From contig NZ_PJZH01000026.1 of assembly GCF_002858715.1 (NCBI RefSeq), positions 1 through 54,035 of the forward strand: DNA of 54,035 bases, given 5' to 3'. The notes under the pieces were generated by a model that was not told the origin of the DNA, ran no database searches, and was given only the letters and a program-made list of their open reading frames with translations. Positions 29,169-38,512 of the stretch are shown here, piece by piece. The position numbers and the translations under genes are program-made. Source of the DNA: Chimaeribacter coloradensis. GTDB taxonomy: Bacteria; Pseudomonadota; Gammaproteobacteria; Enterobacterales; Enterobacteriaceae. Within the stretch, counting starts at the first letter, position 1. Every line of letters starts with the position of its first letter.

Positions 29169-30050
29169 ATGTTTACCGGAAGTATTGTTGCACTGGTTAC
29201 GCCGATGGACGACAAAGGTGCTGTCGATCGCGCGAGCCTGAAAAAACTGATTGATTATCATGTCGCCAGCGGAACCTCGGCGATTGTCTCCGTCGGGACG
29301 ACCGGCGAATCGACCACCCTGAGCCACGACGAACACGGTGACGTGGTGATGCAAACCGTGGAGCTGGCCGACGGCCGCATCCCGGTGATTGCCGGCACCG
29401 GAGCCAATGCCACCGCCGAAGCCATCTCACTGACGCAACGCCTTGAAAAGAGCGGTGTGGTCGGCTGCCTGACCGTGACCCCGTATTACAACCGTCCTAC
29501 CCAGGAAGGGCTCTACCAGCACTTCAAAGCGATCGCGGAAAGCACCGCGCTGCCGCAGATTCTGTACAACGTGCCCTCCCGTACCGGTTGTGACCTGCTG
29601 CCGGTAACCGTGGCGCGCCTGGCAAAAATTGACAATATTGTGGCAATTAAAGAGGCCACCGGGAACTTAAACCGTGTCAGCCAGATCCAAGTGCTGGTTG
29701 ATGATGAGGCGTTCACCCTGCTGAGCGGCGATGACGCCAGCGGACTGGACTTTATGCAACTGGGCGGCAAGGGCGTGATTTCGGTGACGGCCAACGTGGC
29801 GGCCCGGGAGATGGCGCAACTCTGCGCACTGGCTCAGCAGGGCAACTTTGCTGAGGCCCGTCGCCTGAACCAGCGCCTGATGCCGTTGCATCAGGATTTA
29901 TTTGTAGAAGCGAACCCAATTCCGGTGAAATGGGCCTGCAAGGCATTGGGATTGATGGCAACCGACACACTGCGTCTGCCAATGACGCCGTTGTCTGATG
30001 CGGCCCGCCCGGTGGTGGAGCAGGCATTGAAACATGCCGGTTTGCTGTAA
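29169..30050 (+). CDS. dapA: DapA, 4-hydroxy-tetrahydrodipicolinate synthase
   Basis: DapA condenses pyruvate with aspartate semialdehyde, the first committed step to diaminopimelate and lysine. The 293-residue TIM barrel starts at ATG 29169 after GGAGGGGATGGCTA. The Schiff-base lysine is K161 in [15 protein letters not shown] (residues 43-49) and [11 protein letters not shown] carry the other active-site residues. It is the first gene of dapA-bamC, with a 16-base gap. Confidence 0.98.
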   Translation: MFTGSIVALVTPMDDKGAVDRASLKKLIDYHVASGTSAIVSVGTTGESTTLSHDEHGDVVMQTVELADGRIPVIAGTGANATAEAISLTQRLEKSGVVGCLTVTPYYNRPTQEGLYQHFKAIAESTALPQILYNVPSRTGCDLLPVTVARLAKIDNIVAIKEATGNLNRVSQIQVLVDDEAFTLLSGDDASGLDFMQLGGKGVISVTANVAAREMAQLCALAQQGNFAEARRLNQRLMPLHQDLFVEANPIPVKWACKALGLMATDTLRLPMTPLSDAARPVVEQALKHAGLL

Positions 30051-30066
30051 CTCTTAGGGAGATTTA

Positions 30067-31119
30067 ATGGTTTATTCATTGCATAAGTCGCGTGTAGCGA
30101 AAGTTGCGGGGGTGTCCCTCGTTCTGCTGCTCGCGGCCTGTTCCAGCGATCAGCGTTATAAGCGCCAGGTAAGCGGCGACGAGGCCTATCTTGATGCGGC
30201 CGCGCTGAAAGAACTGAAAGCGCCCGCCGGGATGATTCTGCCGTTGCAGGACAGCACCTACGATGTGCCGGCCGTGACGCTCAAGGGCGGCGTGGGTAAA
30301 CAGCTCGACATCCGCCCGCCGGTTCAGCCGCTGCCGCTGCTGAGCGGTTCCCGCTCGCAGATCACGGGTGACAGCGTCATGATTCTGCTGGAAAACAGCC
30401 CGCAAAACCGCGACCTGTGGGCCAATGTGGTGAAAGTGGCAGAGCAGAACGGCTACACCATCGCCACCCGCAATGATGCCGGCCAGACGCTGAGCACCGA
30501 CTGGGTGAAGTGGAACCGTGCGGATGAGGACTTCCAGTACGAAGGCCGTTACCAGATCTCTGTGGCACCCAAGGATTACCAGCTCGGCCTGAGCGTGAAA
30601 ACCCTGGCCTTGCAGCAGCAGGGTAAAGCGGTGACGTCGCCGTCTGACATTCAGCGCTACAACGGCCAGATGCTGAACAGCCTGGTGGCCGGTCTCGACA
30701 AGATCTCCTCCGACCTGGAAAACAGCCGCGCCGGGCGTGACACCAGCAGCTTTAACGTCACCAGCGGCAGCGATGATACCGGCCTGCCGGTGCTGGTGGT
30801 GCGTGCGCCTTACACCCAGGTGTGGAACCGCCTGCCGAAAACGCTGGAACGCGTCGGCATGACCGTGACCGACAGCAGCCGCCCGCAGGGCACGCTCTCC
30901 GTGACCTATAAATCCCTGAGCGACAGCGACTGGGATGCGCTGGGTGTGAAAGCGCCGGAAAACGTGAAAAACGGCGACTATAAATTGCAGGTTGGCGATC
31001 TCGACAACCGCAGCAGCCTGCAGTTCATCGATTCGAAAGGGCACCCGCTGACGCAGTCGGAAAACGATGCGCTGGTGGCGGTGTTCCAGGCCGCCTTCGA
31101 CAAGGTACCGGCAAACTGA
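30067..31119 (+). CDS. bamC: BamC, lipoprotein of the outer-membrane assembly complex
   Basis: BamC is an accessory subunit of BamABCDE. The 350-residue precursor has the lipobox LLLAACSS, with lipidated Cys25. The unstructured stretch after it ([26 protein letters not shown]) is the part that binds BamD in E. coli. Two helix-grip domains follow, about 100-215 and 230-345. It is expressed behind dapA and ends in a strong terminator. Confidence 0.96.
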   Translation: MVYSLHKSRVAKVAGVSLVLLLAACSSDQRYKRQVSGDEAYLDAAALKELKAPAGMILPLQDSTYDVPAVTLKGGVGKQLDIRPPVQPLPLLSGSRSQITGDSVMILLENSPQNRDLWANVVKVAEQNGYTIATRNDAGQTLSTDWVKWNRADEDFQYEGRYQISVAPKDYQLGLSVKTLALQQQGKAVTSPSDIQRYNGQMLNSLVAGLDKISSDLENSRAGRDTSSFNVTSGSDDTGLPVLVVRAPYTQVWNRLPKTLERVGMTVTDSSRPQGTLSVTYKSLSDSDWDALGVKAPENVKNGDYKLQVGDLDNRSSLQFIDSKGHPLTQSENDALVAVFQAAFDKVPAN

Positions 31120-31124
31120 TCTTG

Positions 31125-31146
31125 AGGGGCTTCGGCCCCTTTTTTA
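31125..31146 (+). terminator. Terminator of dapA-bamC
   Basis: AGGGGC (31125-31130), a TTCG loop, and GCCCCT (31135-31140) lead into TTTTTT. Confidence 0.95.
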
Positions 31147-31196
31147 TTGGCAGTACGGCAGGGCGACCGGTACAGATTTTTGTTGCCGCAACCGCG

Positions 31197-31212
31197 ACGC
31201 AAACGTTACCCT
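31197..31212 (+). promoter_or_regulatory. PurR operator upstream of purC
   Basis: ACGCAAACGTTACCCT matches the PurR consensus ANGCAANCGNTTNCNT with one mismatch (A for T at position 12). It lies 36 bases before the purC start, the usual position for PurR repression. Confidence 0.8.
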
Positions 31213-31248
31213 CTATCCCGACGAGTCATATCACTGGAGTAAGTTAAG

Positions 31249-31962
31249 ATGCAAAAGTTAGCTGAGCTGTATCGCGGAAAGGCGAAAACCGTCTACACCA
31301 CCGAAAACCCGGATCTGCTGGTGCTGGAATTCCGTAACGATACATCAGCGCTCGATGGCGAACGCATTGAGCAGTTTGACCGCAAAGGCATGGTAAACAA
31401 CAAGTTCAACCACTTCATCATGACCAGGCTGGAAGAGGCGGGTATCCCGACCCAGATGGAGCGCCTGCTCTCTGACAATGAAGTGCTGGTGAAGAAGCTG
31501 GAGATGGTGCCGGTCGAGTGCGTGATCCGTAACCGCGCGGCCGGTTCTCTGGTGAAACGTCTCGGCATTGAAGAGGGGCTGGAGCTGAACCCGCCGCTGT
31601 TCGATCTCTTCCTGAAAAATGACGCCATGCATGACCCGATGGTCAACGAATCCTACTGCAAAACCTTCGGCTGGGTGAATGAAGAGAACCTGGCGCGCAT
31701 GAAGGCGCTGAGCTACCAGGTCAACGAGGTGCTGAGCAAGCTGTTTGATGATGCCGGGCTGATCCTGGTGGACTTTAAACTGGAATTCGGCCTGTTCAAC
31801 GGCGAAGTGGTGCTGGGCGATGAGTTCTCCCCGGACGGCAGCCGCCTGTGGGACAAAGCAACCCTCAACAAGATGGACAAAGACCGCTTCCGCCAGAGCC
31901 TGGGCGGCGTGATTGAAGCTTATGAGGATGTCGCGAAGCGTATCGGCGTTCAGCTGGACTGA
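31249..31962 (+). CDS. purC: PurC, SAICAR synthetase
   Basis: PurC joins CAIR and aspartate with ATP. The 237-residue protein has the N-terminal [22 protein letters not shown], the [16 protein letters not shown] core and the metal/nucleotide segment [11 protein letters not shown] followed by [13 protein letters not shown]. It matches E. coli PurC in length and sequence. It is a single gene between two hairpins, with its own PurR operator. Confidence 0.98.
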   Translation: MQKLAELYRGKAKTVYTTENPDLLVLEFRNDTSALDGERIEQFDRKGMVNNKFNHFIMTRLEEAGIPTQMERLLSDNEVLVKKLEMVPVECVIRNRAAGSLVKRLGIEEGLELNPPLFDLFLKNDAMHDPMVNESYCKTFGWVNEENLARMKALSYQVNEVLSKLFDDAGLILVDFKLEFGLFNGEVVLGDEFSPDGSRLWDKATLNKMDKDRFRQSLGGVIEAYEDVAKRIGVQLD

Positions 31963-31996
31963 TCGCGCAATCGATTACCCCTGTTCCTGTTTTCCT

Positions 31997-32023
31997 CACG
32001 GGCGGCCACATCGGCCGCCCGTG
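31997..32023 (+). terminator. Strong hairpin after purC (no U-tract)
   Basis: CACGGGCGGCC (31997-32007) pairs perfectly with GGCCGCCCGTG (32013-32023) across ACATC. The 11-bp stem is strong enough to terminate or stabilise purC mRNA, but it is not followed by Us. Confidence 0.55.
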
Positions 32024-32170
32024 TGCATTCTGCGGCGGAGCGCCGGGTCTGCGGGCGTCAACCCGGCGTAATTTACGCTAAGCTGAAACGTAATTATCTC
32101 TGTCATCACTGACAGAGCAGTCACATCATCATTAACAAGAATGGGTATCACTACCCCGGGGAGCAGGGTT

Positions 32171-33025
32171 ATGCGTTGGCAAGGGAGACGGGAAAGTAAC
32201 AATGTGGAAGATCGCCGCAGCGCCGGTTCAGGCGGCGGGGGCGGCTTCCGGGTGCCGATGGGCGGCAAGGGCGGCATCATCATCGTGGTGGTGGTGCTGG
32301 TCGCCGGTTACTACGGCATCGACCTCACGCCGTTGCTCGGCGGGGGCGGCGGCCAGCCGGTCACCCAGACGCAGCAGGTCAGCCCGCGGGATGATGAGCT
32401 GGCGAAATTCACCTCGGTGATCCTCGCCTCTACCGAAGATACCTGGAAGACCCTGTTCCAGCAGGAGGGCAAGCAGTACCGCGAGCCGAAACTGGTGATG
32501 TACCGCGGCGCGACCCGTACCGGGTGCGGCACCGGCCAGTCAGTGATGGGGCCGTTCTACTGCCCGGCAGACAGCACCGTGTATGTGGATCTCTCCTTTT
32601 ATCAGGAGCTGAAAGACAAACTCGGGGCCGACGGCGATTTCGCCCAGGGCTATGTGGTGGCGCACGAAGTCGGCCACCATGTGCAGAACCTGCTGGGCAT
32701 TGAGCGTAAGGTGCGGGAGATGCAGCAGGGCGCGTCCCAGACGGAAGTGAACCGCCTCTCGGTAAAACTGGAGTTGCAGGCAGACTGCTTCGCCGGGGTC
32801 TGGGGCCATGTGATGCAGGAGCAGCAGGTGCTGGAGCCAGGCGACCTGCAAGAAGCGCTGAATGCTGCCCAGGCGATTGGCGATGACCGCCTGCAACAGC
32901 AGAGCCAGGGCCGGGTCGTGCCGGACAGCTTCACCCACGGCACCTCAGAGCAGCGCTATAGCTGGTTCAAACGCGGTTTTGACAGCGGGAACTACAAAGA
33001 GTGTGATACCTTTGCCGCCCGATAA
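32171..33025 (+). CDS. ypfJ: YpfJ, membrane-anchored neutral zinc metallopeptidase
   Basis: The 284-residue protein starts at ATG 32171 ([16 protein letters not shown]), as in E. coli. A Gly-rich segment and one helix ([19 protein letters not shown]) precede a periplasmic domain. The zinc motif HEVGHH begins at H165, and the downstream [12 protein letters not shown] supplies the third ligand. Two Cys pairs are visible (RTGCGTG / PFYCPAD). The family is a predicted peptidase; physiological substrates are unknown. tmcA follows after 20 bases, so the two are probably co-transcribed. Confidence 0.94.
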   Translation: MRWQGRRESNNVEDRRSAGSGGGGGFRVPMGGKGGIIIVVVVLVAGYYGIDLTPLLGGGGGQPVTQTQQVSPRDDELAKFTSVILASTEDTWKTLFQQEGKQYREPKLVMYRGATRTGCGTGQSVMGPFYCPADSTVYVDLSFYQELKDKLGADGDFAQGYVVAHEVGHHVQNLLGIERKVREMQQGASQTEVNRLSVKLELQADCFAGVWGHVMQEQQVLEPGDLQEALNAAQAIGDDRLQQQSQGRVVPDSFTHGTSEQRYSWFKRGFDSGNYKECDTFAAR

Positions 33026-33045
33026 TTTACAACGGCAGGCAGGGA

Positions 33046-35082
33046 ATGATTACAGCGATCCTCAGCGCGCAGCGCAACATGCAGCAGGCCGGCATCCGCC
33101 GCCTGCTGGTGTTGAGCGGCGAACGCGGCTGGTGCCTGTCGCAGGCTGACGCGATTGCCGCTGCGCTGGGTGAGGATGTGCTGTGGATGTCGCCCGACCC
33201 GGCGCGGCCGCAGGCGGTGCCCCCGGCACGCGCCAGAACGCTGCTCGGCAGCGAGCGGCAACATGCGGTGTTTGACGCCACCCAGGGGCTGGATGCGGAG
33301 GCGCTGGCCGCGCTGGCAGGCTGCCTGGCCGCCGGCAGCTGGCTGCTGTTGCTGGTGCCGCCGTGGGATCGCTGGCCGCACCAGCCGGACAGCGACAGCC
33401 TGCGCTGGAGCGAGCAGCCGCAGCCGATCGCCACCCCCCATTTTGTCACCCGCCTTTGCGGCCTGCTGGAAAATGATGCCGAGACGTTGATCTGGCGGCA
33501 GCATCACCCATTTACTCTCCCCGGCTGGGCCACGCGCCCGGCCTGGCAGCCACCGGACGGTCAGCCGACCGCCGGGCAGCGGCTGCTGCTGGCCCAACTG
33601 CAACAGGCCGATCGCGGCATCTGGGTCGTGACCGCCACCCGCGGGCGCGGCAAATCGGCGCTGGCCGGGATGCTGGCCGCCTCGCTGCCCGGCCGCTGCC
33701 TGCTGACGGCACCGAGCCGTGACGCGGCAGAGACCCTGAGCCGGTGGGCGGGTGACCCGCTGCCGTTTATGGCCCCTGATGCGCTGCTGGCCGCCTGCCG
33801 GAACCGGCCCCCGGCGCAGGACGGCTGGTTACTGATAGATGAGGCGGCGGCCATCCCGGCACCGCTGCTGCATCAGCTCATTCACTTTTTCCCGCGTGTG
33901 TTGCTGACCACCACCGTCCAGGGCTATGAAGGCACCGGGCGCGGCTTTTTGCTGAAGTTCTGTGCCGATCTGCCGGGCTGGCACGATCTGCGGCTTACCC
34001 AGCCGGTGCGCTGGGCAGAGCATGATCCGCTCGAAGCGTTGCTGGAGGAGGCTTTGTTGATGTCCGACTCTCCGCTTCCGGCCACTGCGCCCGCGGCACA
34101 CTACCGCCTGACCACGCTGCCGCAGACGGCGTGGACCGGCCAGCCCGCGCTGTTGGCCGCCTTTTACGGGCTGCTCAGCGCCGCCCACTACCGTACCTCG
34201 CCGCTGGATTTACGCCGCCTGCTGGATGCACCGGGCCAGCAGATGCTGGCCGCCTGCGACCGCGACCAACAGCAGGTGTATGGTGCACTCTGGCTGGTGG
34301 AGGAGGGCGGGCTGAGCGAGGCGCTGGCGCATGAGGTGTGGGCCGGTCGCCGCCGCCCGCGCGGAAGCCTGATTGCGCAATCGCTGGCCGCCCACGGCGG
34401 TCAGTGGCAGGCACCGGTGCTGCATTCCCGCCGTATCAGCCGCATCGCCGTCACGCCCGGCCAGCGCCGGCAGGGGCTGGGCCGCCGATTGGTAGAGGAG
34501 GCGCTCGCCCGTGCGCGCGCCGACGGTATAGATTTCCTCTCGGTGAGTTTTGGCTTTACCGAACCGTTGTGGGCGTTCTGGCAGCAGTGTGGTTTCTGCC
34601 TGGCGCGCATCGGCAGCCAGCGTGAAGCCAGCAGCGGCTGCTATGCCGCGATGGCGCTCTTACCGGTTTCCCCCGCCGGTGAGGCCCTGGCCCGGCAGGC
34701 CGCACAACGCCTGAGCCGGGACTGGCCCTGGCTGGCGGCACGGGTGGCGCTGCCGTTGCCGCAGGAAAACAGCACCCCTCAGGCGCTTGATGAGGAGGAC
34801 TGGCGCGAGCTGGCCGGTTTCGCCTTTGCCCATCGTCCGCTGGAGGCGAGCCTGGGCGCGCTGCAACGCCTGTTGCTGCTTCCGGCCTTGCCGTTGCCGG
34901 TGCTCCGGGCGCACCTGCAACAGGGGCAGGCAGTGGCTTCACTCTGTGCGCACTTCGCCCTGCCGGGGCGTAAAGCCCTGCTGCTGCGCTGCCGGCAGGA
35001 AACGGCGGCGGCACTGGCTGCCCTCGACCCGCTTGCCTGCCGCCACTGGCAAGCGTGGGCGGCGGCCCATGCGGAGACATAA
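33046..35082 (+). CDS. tmcA: TmcA, tRNA(Met) cytidine acetyltransferase
   Basis: TmcA makes N4-acetylcytidine at the wobble position of elongator tRNA-Met, using ATP and acetyl-CoA. The 678-residue protein has an N-terminal DUF1726 region, an RNA-helicase-like domain with Walker A TATRGRGKSALAG (about residue 198), a DEAA-type Walker B (WLLIDEAAAIPAPLL), and a GNAT domain with ISRIAVTPGQRRQGLGRRL (about 465-483). Length and order match E. coli TmcA (YpfI). It follows ypfJ. Confidence 0.96.
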   Translation: MITAILSAQRNMQQAGIRRLLVLSGERGWCLSQADAIAAALGEDVLWMSPDPARPQAVPPARARTLLGSERQHAVFDATQGLDAEALAALAGCLAAGSWLLLLVPPWDRWPHQPDSDSLRWSEQPQPIATPHFVTRLCGLLENDAETLIWRQHHPFTLPGWATRPAWQPPDGQPTAGQRLLLAQLQQADRGIWVVTATRGRGKSALAGMLAASLPGRCLLTAPSRDAAETLSRWAGDPLPFMAPDALLAACRNRPPAQDGWLLIDEAAAIPAPLLHQLIHFFPRVLLTTTVQGYEGTGRGFLLKFCADLPGWHDLRLTQPVRWAEHDPLEALLEEALLMSDSPLPATAPAAHYRLTTLPQTAWTGQPALLAAFYGLLSAAHYRTSPLDLRRLLDAPGQQMLAACDRDQQQVYGALWLVEEGGLSEALAHEVWAGRRRPRGSLIAQSLAAHGGQWQAPVLHSRRISRIAVTPGQRRQGLGRRLVEEALARARADGIDFLSVSFGFTEPLWAFWQQCGFCLARIGSQREASSGCYAAMALLPVSPAGEALARQAAQRLSRDWPWLAARVALPLPQENSTPQALDEEDWRELAGFAFAHRPLEASLGALQRLLLLPALPLPVLRAHLQQGQAVASLCAHFALPGRKALLLRCRQETAAALAALDPLACRHWQAWAAAHAET

Positions 35083-35434
35083 CGCGCGTATCGTCTGTTT
35101 TCCGGTTGTCATTTTATTTTGGTTAATATGTTAATACACCGCGCTTAAATTAATTCCTTCTTAATTTAATTAAATATCACCATTGTCTGCTTAAATTAGC
35201 ATTTAAATAATTAAATGAATTTCCTTATTATCTTAAAATTGTTCTTAGATATTCTCAATGAATTAAGAATTAACGGGAAAGTTCCCTGCAAGGTTGAATA
35301 AATCCTACCCTTAAAATATGATCGTCCCTGCGAATGACTCTGTTCGTCATATTATTTTATTAATGGACGTCTCTATTTATCAGCGTAAAAGCTGATAAAT
35401 AGCTGTGTAAATTCATGCATTGAGGGATTATCAA
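35083..35434 (+). promoter_or_regulatory. AT-rich leader of the autotransporter gene
   Basis: About 350 bases are strikingly A+T-rich (for example AATTAATTCC, TTAATTTAATTAAAT) next to GC-rich tmcA. No gene is visible. Such DNA upstream of a surface-protein gene is a typical target for H-NS silencing, which is an inference here. It ends with the hairpin at 35373-35402. Confidence 0.6.
35373..35402 (+). other. Perfect 12-bp inverted repeat before the autotransporter start
   Basis: CTATTTATCAGC (35373-35384) and GCTGATAAATAG (35391-35402) are exact complements separated by GTAAAA. The element lies 32 bases before the ATG. There is no U-run after it, so it is not a terminator; it could be an operator or an mRNA 5' hairpin. 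Confidence 0.85.
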
Positions 35435-38125
35435 ATGCCTGTCCGCCATAAGAAGTTCTCCTTATCAAAAATCACGCTTGCCTGCACGCTCGCGTTAACC
35501 TCCTCTGCCGCCCTGGCGCAGGATATTTCCGGCACTACCTTCAACACGTTCACGCATGGCGTTGATATTGGAGGCCATGTTCATTATCAGGGCTACACCG
35601 ACTGGGATAACAGCGCAGCCGGTTACGCCGGCAGTGATATCTACCCGGCGATCAATAATGCCGTCGTCAATGGGGTGATCTCCACCTATTATCTGGATAA
35701 CGGCTCCACCACCAATAATACCCTGACGCTCTCCAATACCACGGTAAACGGCATGATTACCTCCGCCTGTATGACGGGGGATTGCAGCACCACCGAGCCG
35801 CGGGTGAATTACCTTGATCCGCTGAACCTGATTGTGGATAACACCACAATTAATGACACCTACGAACACTATATTTATGATGTGACCGGCGTAGATAACG
35901 TACGTGATTTTGATCAGGTTGATACCTATGCGCTGGGCACAGCGATCACCCTGGATCAGGAAAGCAATATTACGCTTCAGAATAATTCGCATGTGGCAGG
36001 TATCGCCCTGTCTCAGGGCTATGAGTGGGTTGATGCCAACGGTAACAGCGGCGAAACCTTCGATAACAATGTCCAGATCAATGACTCGGTGCTGACCTCC
36101 GGCGCGTACAGCGAACTGGATAATCACGGTTTCTACGGCCAGTCTGACAAACCCAGCGATTACAATACGGCCAACAGCACGGCGGCAGACGATGTGGCGC
36201 TCTCCGTTACCGCCAGCGCCGACGCCGATAACGCCATGAAAACCAACGTGGTGCTGAACAACTCGACCATGGTGGGTGACGTCTCCTTCGTCAGCCATTT
36301 CGATGACGGCTATTACATCGACGGCCACGACAGTAACGGCGATGGCGTGCTGGACACCGACGGCTGGGACAACACCGATGAGCTGCACCTGACGCTGGAT
36401 AACGGCAGTAAATGGGTCGGTGCCGCCTTCTCCAGTGTAGAAGTGGACACCGCCCTGTATGACCACAACACCAACAGCCGCTGGCCGGATTCGGTGTACA
36501 ACTCAGCTTACGGCCACCTGACCGGTGACGCCGTCTATCAGAGCGGCCTGTTTGATATTGCCCTGAACAACGGCTCCGAGTGGGATGCGGCCAAAGCCTC
36601 CAACCTGGATAACCTCAGCGTTAACAACCGTTCGCAAGTGACTGTGCAGGAGGCCTCTGTCCTGGCGGACACCATCACCCTGACCAACGGCTCCCTGCTG
36701 AACATCGCCGCGCACGGTGAGGTGGCCACAGACGATCTGCGTCTGGACTCAGGCAGCCGCGCGTCACTGGTGGAAGAGAGCGCCTACCTCTACGCCAACA
36801 CCCTGACCGTGGACAACGGTGCTGAATTGGATCTGGGCCGCGGTCAGGTTGAGACCCAGAACCTGGTGCTGACCAATAACGGTGCCTTTGATGTCGGCAG
36901 CCGTGAATTTGTGCTGAATGCTGACCTGAATAACGGCCGCGACAAAACCGCCGCCGATTATGTGTACGACGCCGGCGTGATTGGCATCAATTCAGACGGC
37001 CACCTGAGTGTAAACGGCACGGCCAACGGCAATTACCAGGTACGGATTGATAACGCCACCGGTGCCGGCAGCGTTGCCGACTACAAAGACAAAGAGCTGA
37101 TCCGCACCTATGGCGGCAATGCGACCTTTACCGATGCCAATGAGGCAGATCTGGGTGCCTACCGTTACCAGGCTGAACAGCGCGGCGACGTCGTGGTGCT
37201 GGACCAGAAAGGGCTGACCTCAACCGCGAATGCGGCCCTGAGCCTGCCTTCCTCCAACGCCAACACCTGGCACATCGAGCAAGACACGCTGGCAAACCGC
37301 ATGGACAACGTCCGCCACACCGCCAATCAGGATAAGGGCGGGGTGTGGGTTAACTACTTCGGCGGCAACCTGGATGCGGGCAATGACGTTGTAAATTACG
37401 ACCAGGATGTTAACGGCGTGATGGTCGGCCTGGATAAAGTGATCGAAGGCGGTGGCGAACGCGAATGGCTGGTCGGGATGTCTGCCAGCTTTGCGAAATC
37501 CAGCCTCAGCATGTCCAATGCCGATGCGGACTCTGACAGCCAGTCAGCCCGTCTTTACAGCAGCCTGATGTTCAATAACGGCGTGTTCATCGACAGCTCC
37601 CTGAGCTACAGCCACTTCAGCAACGATCTCGACAGCACCATGAGCAACGGCCAGCGTGCTTCCGGTGACAACACCACCGATGCCTGGGGCTTTGGCCTGA
37701 AACTGGGCTACGACTGGGCCTTCCAGCCGAAAGCCTACCTGACCCCGTATGCCAGCATCAGCGGTGTGTTTGTGGGTGATGATGATTACACCCTGAATAA
37801 CGGCATGAACATCCGCGATCAGGCGTATGACAGCATGCGTTATGAGCTGGGTGCGGATATCGGGTATACCTTTGAATACGCGGGCGGCCAGGCCTTTACC
37901 CCTTATGCCTCACTGGCCTATGTATACGAAGACGGCAGCAACGACGCGAACATCAACGGCGACCGCATCGACAACGGCTTAGATGGCTCAGCGGTGCGCG
38001 TAGGGCTTGGCGGACAATTCGAAATGAGCAAAAACTTCAGCATCTATGCGGATGCTAACTACCTGGGCGGCAGCGATGTTGACCAGCCCTGGGCAGCCAA
38101 CCTCGGTGTGAAATACCGCTGGTAA
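35435..38125 (+). CDS. Type V (classical) autotransporter, unknown passenger function
   Basis: The 896-residue protein starts at ATG 35435 with GAGGG upstream. A signal peptide (KITLACTLALTSSAALA) is cut after residue 28. The passenger, about 29-620, is rich in Asn, Asp, Ser and Thr and has the repeated DNGS/NNST strands of a beta-helix (LTLSNTTVNG, VVLNNSTMVGDV, LTLDNGSKWVG). An EF-hand-like loop DSNGDGVLDTD starts at residue 299. The C-terminal 280 residues form a 12-strand beta-barrel (GVWVNYFGGNLDAGNDV... ending LGVKYRW with the terminal Trp). There are only two passenger cysteines, close together (ACMTGDC). It resembles AIDA/pertactin-type adhesins in outline, but I cannot name a specific homologue. 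Confidence 0.9.
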   Translation: MPVRHKKFSLSKITLACTLALTSSAALAQDISGTTFNTFTHGVDIGGHVHYQGYTDWDNSAAGYAGSDIYPAINNAVVNGVISTYYLDNGSTTNNTLTLSNTTVNGMITSACMTGDCSTTEPRVNYLDPLNLIVDNTTINDTYEHYIYDVTGVDNVRDFDQVDTYALGTAITLDQESNITLQNNSHVAGIALSQGYEWVDANGNSGETFDNNVQINDSVLTSGAYSELDNHGFYGQSDKPSDYNTANSTAADDVALSVTASADADNAMKTNVVLNNSTMVGDVSFVSHFDDGYYIDGHDSNGDGVLDTDGWDNTDELHLTLDNGSKWVGAAFSSVEVDTALYDHNTNSRWPDSVYNSAYGHLTGDAVYQSGLFDIALNNGSEWDAAKASNLDNLSVNNRSQVTVQEASVLADTITLTNGSLLNIAAHGEVATDDLRLDSGSRASLVEESAYLYANTLTVDNGAELDLGRGQVETQNLVLTNNGAFDVGSREFVLNADLNNGRDKTAADYVYDAGVIGINSDGHLSVNGTANGNYQVRIDNATGAGSVADYKDKELIRTYGGNATFTDANEADLGAYRYQAEQRGDVVVLDQKGLTSTANAALSLPSSNANTWHIEQDTLANRMDNVRHTANQDKGGVWVNYFGGNLDAGNDVVNYDQDVNGVMVGLDKVIEGGGEREWLVGMSASFAKSSLSMSNADADSDSQSARLYSSLMFNNGVFIDSSLSYSHFSNDLDSTMSNGQRASGDNTTDAWGFGLKLGYDWAFQPKAYLTPYASISGVFVGDDDYTLNNGMNIRDQAYDSMRYELGADIGYTFEYAGGQAFTPYASLAYVYEDGSNDANINGDRIDNGLDGSAVRVGLGGQFEMSKNFSIYADANYLGGSDVDQPWAANLGVKYRW

Positions 38126-38161
38126 GGGGCATGTGCTGCGGCGCATCCCTGGTTGAATAAC

Positions 38162-38189
38162 ATTGGCCCCTCTGCGGGGCCAATTTTTT
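38162..38189 (+). terminator. Terminator of the autotransporter gene
   Basis: ATTGGCCCC (38162-38170) pairs with GGGGCCAAT (38176-38184) across TCTGC and runs into TTTTTT. Confidence 0.95.
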
Positions 38190-38278
38190 GTCTGTAGCAA
38201 AAGCGTTATTAACCCGCGCCCTCATGGACTCCGCCCGGCGGGGGCTGCGGGGGTGAAACCGCACCCTGAAAAACGGCC

Positions 38279-38306
38279 ATAAAAAACGGGCAGCCTGGGC
38301 TGCCCG
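38279..38306 (-). terminator. Terminator of the dapE-M15-ypfN group
   Basis: On the minus strand CGGGCAGC and GCTGCCCG form a stem (38306-38287) followed by TTTTTT. It lies just past the ypfN stop. Nothing gene-like is seen between it and the autotransporter terminator. Confidence 0.9.
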
Positions 38307-38324
38307 CGGGGTGTTTACCGGCCG

Positions 38325-38510
38325 TTACTTCTTCTTCGGCCAGTCTTCTTCGTCATCCCATTGCGCGTTGTTATCGCGGTGGGGCGGCAATTCCGGTTTG
38401 TTGTTTAAAAAGCGTTTATGATCCAGTCGGCGTAACTCTTTGATGCCATTCAGGATAATACCCACCAGAATCACTAAAAAAATCCACCAGTAGTCGGCTA
38501 TCCAGTGCAT
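38325..38510 (-). CDS. ypfN: YpfN, small membrane protein (UPF0370)
   Basis: The 61-residue protein has one N-terminal helix ([17 protein letters not shown]) and a charged cytoplasmic tail ([22 protein letters not shown]...DEEDWPKKK). This is the E. coli YpfN sequence type in the same place by dapE. The function is unknown. It begins 3 bases after the M15 peptidase gene ends, so it is co-transcribed with it. Confidence 0.93.
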   Translation of the reverse strand: MHWIADYWWIFLVILVGIILNGIKELRRLDHKRFLNNKPELPPHRDNNAQWDDEEDWPKKK

Positions 38511-38512
38511 GG

